DNA of 60,289 nt from Desulfobulbus rhabdoformis (GTDB lineage: Bacteria > Desulfobacterota > Desulfobulbia > Desulfobulbales > Desulfobulbaceae). A program made the position numbers and the translations under genes. Shown here in pieces: positions 1 to 9,048 of the stretch (position 1 is its first letter; the number at the start of each line of letters is the position of its first letter). The DNA lies in assembly GCF_016919065.1 (NCBI RefSeq), contig NZ_JAFFQA010000030.1:1-60289 (forward strand), in the 5' to 3' direction. Below the pieces are notes generated by a model, which saw only the letters and a program-made list of their open reading frames with translations, was not told the DNA's origin and made no database searches.

Positions 1-160
1 CAATCTTGGCATTTTGGGCCCGATGATCGGTAAGTTTGCCAAAATCAGCTTTGATAGCTTGAATTAATGCGTCCACGTGGAGTGTTTTGTTCACGGCTCT
101 TCCGTTCGTCGGTGCAACCAGTTGTAACGCCTTGATCGAGAAAATTTTCAGTGACTGCAT
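1..160 (-). CDS. Probable transposase, N-terminal fragment (runs off the left edge)
   Basis: An ATG at 158-160 on the minus strand opens a frame of 53 codons that runs off the window. A GGAG lies about six bases upstream of the ATG. The protein begins MQSLKIFSIKALQLV and continues with a stretch reading ADFGKLTDHRAQNAKI. A short basic lead followed by an 'F..L.DHRA.N' segment resembles the N-terminus of some DDE-type transposases, but the catalytic part is outside the window, so the family cannot be confirmed. The other window end also carries a transposase start, of a different type. No terminal inverted repeat could be assigned here. Confidence 0.4.
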   Translation of the reverse strand, partial: MQSLKIFSIKALQLVAPTNGRAVNKTLHVDALIQAIKADFGKLTDHRAQNAKI

Positions 161-324
161 AATCGATTCTCCGTGTAATTAGTTGTAATTCCATGAAAAA
201 ATCGATTTTTACCTTCAAGGCTTTGTCAAGAAAAAAATACGCTACTCCTGATTAATTTTTCGTTTATTTTTGATGAGTTAATCGCGTCTAAGCTCGTTGC
301 CGAGGCGCTCGGAGAGCAGCCGTT
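161..324. other. AT-rich intergenic region upstream of the RTX gene
   Basis: This divergent region separates the probable transposase from the RTX gene. It holds a perfect 14-bp palindrome, AAAAATCGATTTTT, at 197-210, which could be an operator, an element end, or chance in AT-rich DNA. A TTGTCA at 223-228 could be a -35 box, but no convincing -10 follows at normal spacing. I see no match to the RfaH ops element that often precedes type I toxin operons. Confidence 0.4.
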
Positions 325-3300
325 TTGGAACCAAGCGTGTTCTCTAAAAGTTTACGAAACCCAATTCCCTCGTACCCCATAAAAACAGGGCATTACGGGA
401 TAACGGGAAGTGCTGTCGATCCCCCAACATCTGACAAACTCACTGACTCTTTCGTTGAGCAAGTAGCAGGACTTTTGCCTGAAGCTACTCAGGGTAGTTT
501 TGCAAATGTGTCCAGTAAGTTACATACTCTCGAGAGTGAAAGTACTGGGCCGGGAGATGATATAAGCTTAGTGTCATCAAATATTACGGGAACTCCTGCA
601 TCAACAGAGATATATATTGCCACGGAAAAGAACAGTCATAGCATGTCCCAATTCTCAGATGATCTGAGTGTACAGGCCTTGTTTGAAAAGCTCTTGCCAG
701 GTGGTTTGATATTGGAAAGTAAACGGATTATCTTAACCCAACTCATGGAAAGTGCATCTAATGAAGAAGGCTCTACAAATGAGATGTTGCTTGGATCGCT
801 TTCAACTCTGCTACAGACCCAGAATCAAGATCCAGTAGTACAAGGAGAAGCTTCAGGTGATAGATTTAGCCATCCAGATTGGGAAGCAAGAATATCCCTT
901 CATGACCGTTTGATTGAACTTGAAAATAAATTAAATGAAGCTCAATACCAAAATCTTCGATTGGAGGTACTTGGTAATCTCTCTGCCTCTGTCATTGAAA
1001 GTAAAGCTAGAGCCAACACCGATCAAGGTCTAGCGTTTCGTTATGCTTTGGTCAACCTCAACCCGTTTGCAATTATCGGTGTTGATTATGATACGAAATT
1101 TAATCAAGATGGAGAGCTTGATCTTTATACTTCCTCAACCCCAGACGGTCAACTGACTGACAAATATCTGCAGGACCGTGCCAATTTTCTGGTTCAGTTA
1201 TTTTATGAGAACATCAATGATACTGGCGCTAAAAATCCTTATGACCCTTGGAATACTGATGTCTATCCGAATCTGCCATCTTATTATTATAACGATCTGA
1301 CAACGGGGAAACAATCACTGAATGCGGTATATACGAATTTGGCAACAAAGAAAGACAATTACCAGCAATTCATCTTCGGCTCAAGTGAGGGAGATCCGGA
1401 AATTAATGGCGGTTCCAAAGACGATCATTTGTACGGTATGGCAGGCAACGACAATCTGATTGGCGGCAAAGGCGACGACTATCTCGAAGGTGGCAAGGAC
1501 AACGACATCTACATCTGGAACGTAGGTGATGGCAACGACACGATTGTCGATCTCCGGGAGGAGGACGGCAAGCAGCACGGCACCATCATTATCCGTGACA
1601 ACGAAGGTGAGTATGTGGCGGCCGGGACGTTCGAGCGCGAGAAGGACGGGGACGGTGGCTATCTCAACGAATGGGTTCGTGAAATCAACGAGGTGGACAT
1701 TGTTACTCTTATCCATGGCGCGACCTGGCAACTCCGCATGCCCGACAACAGCCTACTCGATCTGGGTGCTGATTTTCAGGATGGTGATTTTGGTATCTCG
1801 CTGACGGAAGAATCCGATCCTGGAGATCTGGAGATCGTTTCTCCGGGGAATATAGACGATAATTTTTTATATCAGGACTCCACAAGTACAGGCAAAGAAA
1901 TCCACGGCCTGGACGGCAAAGATATGCTAATCGGTGGCACCGGTAATGATTTGCTTGATGGTGGGAATGGAGATGATTGGATTGCTGGTCAAGGTGGAGC
2001 TGATACCATATTGGGCGGTGCAGGTAATGACCTTATCACTTGGATAGGTGGCGGATCAGAAATATATGGTGGAGATGGTGACGATATCATTTCGGCAAAC
2101 GTTAGGGAATGGTTTTTCGGATATGTTTGGGACTCCTACTTAACCATGGATGCAATTTGGGCTGATTTGAGTCAGCACTGGCAATCAAGCTATGAAGACG
2201 GATTGGGACGAGATCCTGATAGCGGCTACCTCAGTGTCTGGTTTTCAGGTGGAGTTGGAATGACTACCATCAATGGAGAATCTGTTCTTGGAGATAGTTG
2301 GACCTATGAATTTACTTTTAGTCTAGAAAGCTTTGATTTGCAATATTTTCATCCTGTATATGCCCCTGATGGTTACATGCCGAACAACTATTTTCTGGAA
2401 CACGGGATGGAAATTGAACCTTTGTTTACCGAGGCGGTGACTTTGTTCGGCGAAGGCGGCAACGATCTTCTCGCTGGCAACGGTGGTGGAGATTATTTAT
2501 ATGGTGGAGCTGATCGCGATTTTTTGATTGGCAATCAAGGAAACGACTTCCTAGATGGCGGAGACGGGGACGATGTGTTGGTTGGTGGGCAAGGGGAAGA
2601 TATCCTTCTTGGTGGTGCCGGAATCGACGATATGTATGGTGAAACTGGCTCTGATGTACTTCTGGGCGGAGACGGGGACGACCGGATTTGGGCCGATTCA
2701 GACCCTTCCTCCTCCATACTGGCCTCAGAGGATGGTGACGATTTTGTTGATGGTGGTGCTGGCAATGATCAACTCGTCGGGCAGGGCGGTAATGATAGTA
2801 TTTACGGTGGAACCGGCAATGACGTTTTGTATGGTGACGATGCCTATTCGTCTCAATATGGCGATGATTTTCTTGATGGTGGAGAAGGTGATGACGACCT
2901 AATCGGTGGTTTGGGAGACGACTACTTACTTGGAGGAACAGGGAATGACCGCATTTGGGGGGACAATGGTGATCAAACCGGAGACGGCAACGATACGCTC
3001 TATGGGGGAGACGGAGATGACCTCCTTCAAGGAGGTGGAGGCGATGACTTTCTTTATGGCGACGCAGGTCTCGATAACCTTGTTGGAAATGATGGTAATG
3101 ACACGCTCTACGGCAATGACGACAATGATATACTTTGGGGAGTTGATGGAGAAGATTTTCTATATGGAGGATTAGGCAATGACCAGTTGCAGGGTGGGGA
3201 AGATAATGATTTCCTTGATGGCGGAGATGGTGATGACACCCTGTTTGGACAAGCCGGTGACGATGAACTTTATGGCGGGGATGGGGATGATTGGCTGGCT

Positions 3301-6300
3301 GGCGAGGATGAATCTAATTCAAGTGCTGTGAGTTCGTTAACGGGAAATGATACGCTTTCTGGGGGCGGTGGAAACGATGTTTTGGTTGGAGGCAACGGCA
3401 ATGACATTCTCTCTGGTGATGATGGAGATGATCGCCTCTATGGTGGCATTGGTTACGATTTTCTCTACGGCGGAGAAGGCAATGACTTCCTTTATGGTGG
3501 AACCGGTTCCGATATCCTAGCAGGAGGGGCCGGAGACGACACCTATTACATATCCCGAGGCAGCGGCCTCAAGCACATTGTCGACACTACCGATGACCAC
3601 AACAAGATAGTATTTCAGGGTGGGATTAACCTAAGTTCGATCTCCCTATCGCTTGGCTCCCTGATGATCAGCAGTGGAGAACCAGGGGATGAATTGCATA
3701 TTGACGGAGTGGATTACGATAACCTGGCTGCGACCACACCAATTGAGACCATCGAATTCTCCGACGGACAAATCATGAGCGTAGCTGAAGTCATTGCCGC
3801 AGTCGGTATTGATCTTCCAGCTACCGAGGTTGCTGATAGCATCACAGGCACCTCAGGCCGGGATAATATTTTTGCATTGGCTGGCGATGATAGCGTTGAT
3901 AGTCTTGGCGGAGACGATCAGCTGGATCTCGGAACCGGCAACGACACGGCTTATGCTGGAGAAGGTGATGACTTCGTTTCGGCTGGTGATGGCAACGATA
4001 CCGTCTTCGGCGATGCTGGGAACGATACACTCTCTGGTGGAGAAGGCGCTGATACACTCTCCGGCGGAATAGGGGATGATACCATCGCTGGCAATGTCGG
4101 ACTTGATATCCTTTATGGTGACGCGGGTAATGATATCCTTCACGGCAATGAGGATAACGATCAGCTGTTTGGCGGAGTCGACAATGACATCCTCTATGGC
4201 GATACAGGTGACGATACCCTTGATGGAGGAGAAGGTGATGACCAGTTATACGGTGGCGATGGTGATGATACCGTCTTCGGCGATGCTGGGAACGATACAC
4301 TCTCTGGTGGAGAAGGCTCTGATGCGCTCTCTGGCGGAATAGGGGATGATACCATCGCTGGTGATGTCGGTGATGACATCCTTTACGGAGAGGAAGGAGC
4401 TGACTTGGTCACCGGCAATGTCGGACTTGATACCCTTTATGGTGACGCGGGTAATGATATCCTCCACGGCAATGAGGATAACGATCAGCTGTTTGGCGGA
4501 GCCGACAATGACGCCCTCTATGGCGATACAGGTGACGATACCCTTGATGGCGAAGAAGGTGACGACCAATTATACGGTGGCGATGGAAATGACGCTCTGT
4601 ATGGCGGTGCAGGTAATGATATTCTCATCGGCGGTCTTGGAACAGATACTCTTTTCGGTGGTCTTGATGATGACATCTATATGGTTGATAGCATTGATGA
4701 TATTTTGACCGAGCAGGTTGACGAAGGCCAGGATACAGTCATCGCTTCTGTGGATTACTCTCTTGGAGACAACATTGAAAAACTACAGTTAGCTGAAGAT
4801 ACAACAGTCCTCAGCGGCACAGGGAATGAACTAGACAATACGCTTGAAGGAAATGCCCAAAACAACAGTCTATATGGTCTTGCCGGTACCGATACTTTGG
4901 TTGGCAACGACGGTGACGATCTATTGGATGGTGGTATTGGCGCGGACACCCTGATGGGGGGCGCGGGTGACGATCAATACCTTGTGGATGACACGGCTGA
5001 CACAATCATCGAAGATGCTGGCAATGGCAATGATACAGTAGCTGCGACCGTCAATTATAGTCTGGCTGACAATGTGGAGGATCTTTCTTTACTTGGAGCA
5101 GATGCCTTAAACGGTACCGGCAATGACTTGGTCAATACCCTGACAGGTAATGAGTATAACAACCAGCTCGACGGGCAGTCTGGGGATGACATTCTGTACG
5201 GTGGTGCTGGGGATGACGTGTTGATTGGTGGTCTTGGCAGTGATCAAATGATCGGTGGGATCGGTAACGATAGGTATGTCGTAGATAATGCGGAAGATAC
5301 TGTGGTGGAACTGATCGATGAAGGTGTTGATCTGGTTGAAAGTTCTATCAGCACGACACTTGCCGACAATGTTGAAAATCTTACCCTAACAGGTACCTCG
5401 GATATAAATGCCACGGGCAATACCGGAGGCAACATCCTGCAGGGCAATAGTGGAAATAATACCCTGAGCGGTCTTGATGGCAACGATGAGCTTCGAGGTG
5501 GTGACGGCGATGATAGGCTTATAGGCGGTCTTGGTACAGATTTGCTGGCTGGCGGTTTGGGTAATGATACCTACGAAGTGGAAAACCTGGAGGATACCCT
5601 TGTTGAAAACAGCGATGAGGGAACCGATACTGTTGAGAGTTCCGTTTCGTATTCCCTTGGTGAGAACCTGGAAAACCTGGTCCTGACTGGTACGTCTGTT
5701 ATCAACGGAACAGGGAATGAGTTGAGTAACCACATAATTGGTAACAGCGCCAATAATATACTGGATGGCGGCTCTGGAGCCGACACCCTGGAGGGCGGGT
5801 CCGGTGATGATACCTATCTGACCGCCGATGAAGGCGATTCTATTATAGAAACTGCCAGCCAAGGCATGGATACAGAGATCCGTGGCTACGAAACTTCGGA
5901 AGAATTGTCCGACTTTGTTGAGTATCTGGTTTTAAGTGGATCTATCATTCAAGGGACCGGTAATTTGCAGAGTAACACCATCACTGGTAATGATGCCGAC
6001 AATATCCTTCTTGGTTTGGGAGGAGATGACACCCTGATTGGCGGTCTAGGCAGTGATCATATGGAAGGCGGTGATGGCAATGACATCTACGAGGTTGATG
6101 ATGTAGGCGATGTTGTGGTTGAGCTGGCTGGAGAAGGATTTGACACGATCAGGAGTACCCTTGGTATTACGCTTGACACCTATGTTGAAAATGCCATCCT
6201 GACCGGTTCAGCCAATGTCGATGCCATTGGTAATGAACAGGATAATTATTTGGAGGGCAATAGCGGCGATAACAGGCTTGAGGGTGGAGCCGGTATAGAC

Positions 6301-8931
6301 ACCATGAGGGGTGGTGCGGGCGATGATATCTACCTGACAGATATGGAAGGTGATTCGATTACAGAAGAGGCTGATCAAGGGACGGATACGGAAATTCGCA
6401 GCTACGATACTCTGTATGTACTTTCCGACAACGTTGAAAATCTAACTTTGGCCGGAACTGCGTATCGTGGTAATGGCAATGAGCTTGATAATATCATTAC
6501 CGGTAATGAGGTGGCCAACAACCTTTTAGGCCTTGAGGGGGATGACGCCTTAATCGGCAATGGTGGTGATGATGCCTTGTTTGGTTCCGAAGGCCAGGAT
6601 CTTTTACTTGGCGGCACGGGCGATGATTATTTGGAAGGTGGTTCAGGCAATGACAGCCTGTATGGTGAAGACGGCGACGACCAGCTCGATGGCGGAAGCG
6701 GTAATAATGTACTCCGTGGCGGCCTGGGCAATGACACCTATGTCTATCGCTCCGATGCGGGCGTCTACCAGATCGATAACAGTGATGGCGGTTCGGATTG
6801 GCTGCTGTTTACCGATGATCTGACTGCCGATCGCCTGAGCTTTATCAAATCGGGTAACGACCTGATTGTCCGGGTCGACGGCGACGAAAACCACCAGGTC
6901 GTTGTCGGCAACTGGTTCTTGGGCGAACAGTATCAACTCTATGCCATCCAGCCCTCTGGAGCTAATGGTATCACAGCGGCAACAATCAATCGAATGTTCC
7001 CACCGGATAATCCTGAGGCCGACGGCATAGAGATCCCGGCAGAAGTTGTTTTTGATCAGCAACTCTATGGAACCTCAGATGGTGAACAGTTGTCTGGAAC
7101 TTCCGGCAACGATTGTCTGCGCGGGTATGAAGGCAATGATTATCTCTTTGGCCAAGGTGGTGACGACTGGCTGCTCGGCGGCTCAGGGGATGATCAGCTC
7201 GATGGCGGTACCGGTGATGACGTGTTGTATGGTGGTAGCGGTAACGATGTGTATGTCTTCCGTTCCGGTCATGGTGCAGAAACCATCGACAACAGCGGTG
7301 GCGGTACCGATTGGTTGCTTTTTGATACGGGCTTAACCCTTGAGACCCTGGTTTTCAGTCAGGTCAATGATGATCTGGTCATTAGTGTTGATGGAACCGA
7401 CGATCAGGTGACCATCTCGAATTGGTTTACTGATACCGACAACCGCATTGAGTACATCCAGCCATATGGTGGAAGTGGTATTTCAGCCGCGCAAATAGAG
7501 GCGATGTTGGCGACGGATCCTCCTGCAGGTGATTTTGATACAGTTGTCGAAGGGACGACGGCCGCGGAGCAGCTCGTCGGAACGAGTGGGGCGGATCAAC
7601 TCAATGCGTATGAAGGCGATGATCAACTTTTCGGACTGGCTGGCGATGACGAGTTGAATGGTGGCCCTGGCAGTGATTACCTGGACGGCGGCGCTGGCAA
7701 TGATGTACAGAATGGTGGCGCTGGTGCCGACCAGCTCGGTGGTGACGCTGGCGATGATATTCTTACCGGTGGCAGTGATGACGATATCTATATTTATCGG
7801 GCCGGTGCAGGAGCCGATACCATCGTCAATGCCGGAGGCGGAATCGACTGGCTCATATTCAATGATAATATTACCAGTGATCGCTTGAGCTTCATTCAGT
7901 CGAATGACGATTTAATCATTCGCATTGACGCGGATTCGGCAACTCAGATCACGGTCAGCGACTGGTTTCTGGGAGGAGAAAACCAACTGAGTTATATCCA
8001 GCCCTATGGTGAAAGCGGTATCTCTGCCGCGCAGATCAATGCCCTGTTCACCGTGCCTGCAGATGACGACAATGACCTCCTGACGGTCCCCGATGAAAGC
8101 ACTTTTGATCAGGTTGTAACCGGTGTAGCTGCAGGTGGCCAGGTAGTTGGCGCCAATGGCAATGATCTGCTGCAGGGCCTTGAAGGAGACGATCAATTGT
8201 TCGGCCTTGGTGGCAATGATTGGTTGGTGGCTGGAGATGGCAGTGATTATCTTGATGGCGGCACAGGTAATGATACCCAATTGGGCGGAGCCGGTGATGA
8301 CCAACTGGGTGGCGATGCTGGAGATGACGTTCTCAGTGGCGGTACAGGTAACGATCTCTATGTCTACCGAGCCGGATCGGGTAACGATACCATCGTTAAC
8401 GGAGATGGTGGAACGGATTGGTTGATTTTTGCAGATGATATCACGGAAGACCGGCTTACCTATGTACAATCAGGTGATGATTTGCTGGTCAATATTGATG
8501 ACGGAACTGCGGGTTCGGTTACGGTGTTGGATTGGTTTCTTGGGCCGGAGCATCAACTCAGTTATATCCAGCCCTCTGGGGGCTATGGCATTCCCGGTGC
8601 CTCGCTTCCCATTGAGCAGGAAAGCACCAGTTCAACAGAAGAGACTGGGTCCGTGCTTGTCCTCTCCGACTTTGTCAGTGGTGAGGATGTCCTGCAACTG
8701 AGCAAATCCGTATTCACATCCCTGACGGACGAGGGAACGCTCAGTTCGGCCTTGTTCTGTGCGAACTCCACGGGTTCGGCCCAGGATGACAACGATTACA
8801 TCCTCTATAACACCTCATCGGGTGCGCTGCTGTACGATGCCGACGGCAGTGGTGAAGGCGCTGCTGTCCAATTTGCATCCCTAAGCAATAAACCCGAGAT
8901 ATCGGCTAACGATTTTCTGGTTGTGGCATAG
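325..8931 (+). CDS. Giant RTX (haemolysin-type calcium-binding repeat) protein, type I secretion substrate
   Basis: The 2868-residue product begins at TTG 325 with GGAG at 311-314. Residues 1 to about 350 are non-repetitive, and their DNA is more AT-rich than the rest. Hundreds of glycine-aspartate nonapeptides of the GGxGxDxLx type follow; these bind calcium and fold into parallel beta-rolls after export. A non-repetitive insert interrupts them at about 593-702. Residues 1450-2070 carry about seven modules of the form DxYxVDxxxD...VENLxLTG. Residues 2140-2760 carry four longer modules with a YVYRxGxGxDTI start and a WFLGxxxQLxYIQP end. The last 90 residues, with DFVSGEDVLQL, LYDADGSGEGAAVQFA and terminal NDFLVVA, match the usual type I secretion region. 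No enzyme domain, LapG-type cleavage site or acyltransferase gene was seen, so adhesin, matrix protein and toxin all remain possible. Confidence 0.93.
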   Translation: MEPSVFSKSLRNPIPSYPIKTGHYGITGSAVDPPTSDKLTDSFVEQVAGLLPEATQGSFANVSSKLHTLESESTGPGDDISLVSSNITGTPASTEIYIATEKNSHSMSQFSDDLSVQALFEKLLPGGLILESKRIILTQLMESASNEEGSTNEMLLGSLSTLLQTQNQDPVVQGEASGDRFSHPDWEARISLHDRLIELENKLNEAQYQNLRLEVLGNLSASVIESKARANTDQGLAFRYALVNLNPFAIIGVDYDTKFNQDGELDLYTSSTPDGQLTDKYLQDRANFLVQLFYENINDTGAKNPYDPWNTDVYPNLPSYYYNDLTTGKQSLNAVYTNLATKKDNYQQFIFGSSEGDPEINGGSKDDHLYGMAGNDNLIGGKGDDYLEGGKDNDIYIWNVGDGNDTIVDLREEDGKQHGTIIIRDNEGEYVAAGTFEREKDGDGGYLNEWVREINEVDIVTLIHGATWQLRMPDNSLLDLGADFQDGDFGISLTEESDPGDLEIVSPGNIDDNFLYQDSTSTGKEIHGLDGKDMLIGGTGNDLLDGGNGDDWIAGQGGADTILGGAGNDLITWIGGGSEIYGGDGDDIISANVREWFFGYVWDSYLTMDAIWADLSQHWQSSYEDGLGRDPDSGYLSVWFSGGVGMTTINGESVLGDSWTYEFTFSLESFDLQYFHPVYAPDGYMPNNYFLEHGMEIEPLFTEAVTLFGEGGNDLLAGNGGGDYLYGGADRDFLIGNQGNDFLDGGDGDDVLVGGQGEDILLGGAGIDDMYGETGSDVLLGGDGDDRIWADSDPSSSILASEDGDDFVDGGAGNDQLVGQGGNDSIYGGTGNDVLYGDDAYSSQYGDDFLDGGEGDDDLIGGLGDDYLLGGTGNDRIWGDNGDQTGDGNDTLYGGDGDDLLQGGGGDDFLYGDAGLDNLVGNDGNDTLYGNDDNDILWGVDGEDFLYGGLGNDQLQGGEDNDFLDGGDGDDTLFGQAGDDELYGGDGDDWLAGEDESNSSAVSSLTGNDTLSGGGGNDVLVGGNGNDILSGDDGDDRLYGGIGYDFLYGGEGNDFLYGGTGSDILAGGAGDDTYYISRGSGLKHIVDTTDDHNKIVFQGGINLSSISLSLGSLMISSGEPGDELHIDGVDYDNLAATTPIETIEFSDGQIMSVAEVIAAVGIDLPATEVADSITGTSGRDNIFALAGDDSVDSLGGDDQLDLGTGNDTAYAGEGDDFVSAGDGNDTVFGDAGNDTLSGGEGADTLSGGIGDDTIAGNVGLDILYGDAGNDILHGNEDNDQLFGGVDNDILYGDTGDDTLDGGEGDDQLYGGDGDDTVFGDAGNDTLSGGEGSDALSGGIGDDTIAGDVGDDILYGEEGADLVTGNVGLDTLYGDAGNDILHGNEDNDQLFGGADNDALYGDTGDDTLDGEEGDDQLYGGDGNDALYGGAGNDILIGGLGTDTLFGGLDDDIYMVDSIDDILTEQVDEGQDTVIASVDYSLGDNIEKLQLAEDTTVLSGTGNELDNTLEGNAQNNSLYGLAGTDTLVGNDGDDLLDGGIGADTLMGGAGDDQYLVDDTADTIIEDAGNGNDTVAATVNYSLADNVEDLSLLGADALNGTGNDLVNTLTGNEYNNQLDGQSGDDILYGGAGDDVLIGGLGSDQMIGGIGNDRYVVDNAEDTVVELIDEGVDLVESSISTTLADNVENLTLTGTSDINATGNTGGNILQGNSGNNTLSGLDGNDELRGGDGDDRLIGGLGTDLLAGGLGNDTYEVENLEDTLVENSDEGTDTVESSVSYSLGENLENLVLTGTSVINGTGNELSNHIIGNSANNILDGGSGADTLEGGSGDDTYLTADEGDSIIETASQGMDTEIRGYETSEELSDFVEYLVLSGSIIQGTGNLQSNTITGNDADNILLGLGGDDTLIGGLGSDHMEGGDGNDIYEVDDVGDVVVELAGEGFDTIRSTLGITLDTYVENAILTGSANVDAIGNEQDNYLEGNSGDNRLEGGAGIDTMRGGAGDDIYLTDMEGDSITEEADQGTDTEIRSYDTLYVLSDNVENLTLAGTAYRGNGNELDNIITGNEVANNLLGLEGDDALIGNGGDDALFGSEGQDLLLGGTGDDYLEGGSGNDSLYGEDGDDQLDGGSGNNVLRGGLGNDTYVYRSDAGVYQIDNSDGGSDWLLFTDDLTADRLSFIKSGNDLIVRVDGDENHQVVVGNWFLGEQYQLYAIQPSGANGITAATINRMFPPDNPEADGIEIPAEVVFDQQLYGTSDGEQLSGTSGNDCLRGYEGNDYLFGQGGDDWLLGGSGDDQLDGGTGDDVLYGGSGNDVYVFRSGHGAETIDNSGGGTDWLLFDTGLTLETLVFSQVNDDLVISVDGTDDQVTISNWFTDTDNRIEYIQPYGGSGISAAQIEAMLATDPPAGDFDTVVEGTTAAEQLVGTSGADQLNAYEGDDQLFGLAGDDELNGGPGSDYLDGGAGNDVQNGGAGADQLGGDAGDDILTGGSDDDIYIYRAGAGADTIVNAGGGIDWLIFNDNITSDRLSFIQSNDDLIIRIDADSATQITVSDWFLGGENQLSYIQPYGESGISAAQINALFTVPADDDNDLLTVPDESTFDQVVTGVAAGGQVVGANGNDLLQGLEGDDQLFGLGGNDWLVAGDGSDYLDGGTGNDTQLGGAGDDQLGGDAGDDVLSGGTGNDLYVYRAGSGNDTIVNGDGGTDWLIFADDITEDRLTYVQSGDDLLVNIDDGTAGSVTVLDWFLGPEHQLSYIQPSGGYGIPGASLPIEQESTSSTEETGSVLVLSDFVSGEDVLQLSKSVFTSLTDEGTLSSALFCANSTGSAQDDNDYILYNTSSGALLYDADGSGEGAAVQFASLSNKPEISANDFLVVA
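3991..4587 (+). repeat. Long direct repeat inside the RTX gene
   Basis: DNA at about 3991-4263 is nearly repeated at about 4261-4587. The offset is 270 bases at the start of the unit and 324 bases from 'ggcaatgtcgg' onward (4090 versus 4414). The second copy therefore holds an extra 54 bases, exactly 18 codons or two RTX nonapeptides. The near-identity of third codon positions indicates a recent duplication and not just protein-level repetition. Confidence 0.85.
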
Positions 8932-8957
8932 TCACAAACACACAGACGGTCACACAA

Positions 8958-8992
8958 GGCGCCGTTTCCGTAAGCGGAAACGGCGCCTTTTT
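8958..8992 (+). terminator. Intrinsic terminator between the RTX gene and its exporter
   Basis: A perfect 13-bp stem (8958-8970 with 8975-8987) with a TAAG loop is followed by TTTTTC. It lies 26 bases after the RTX stop and 57 bases before the exporter start. In E. coli hlyCABD a terminator at the same place limits exporter expression relative to toxin; a similar role here is inferred. Confidence 0.93.
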
Positions 8993-9048
8993 CTCGCTCC
9001 TTAACCTGAGGAGAAGCATGTTTACACCATACCCAGAGAATACGTACC

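Noticed and set aside
3842..4300. Arg/His-rich frames antisense to the RTX repeats
   Set aside because: Periodic composition comes from the opposite strand of the glycine-aspartate repeats.
2400..6700. Regular short repeats suggestive of a CRISPR array
   Set aside because: The period is 27 bases in coding frame with no unique spacers; these are RTX nonapeptide codons.
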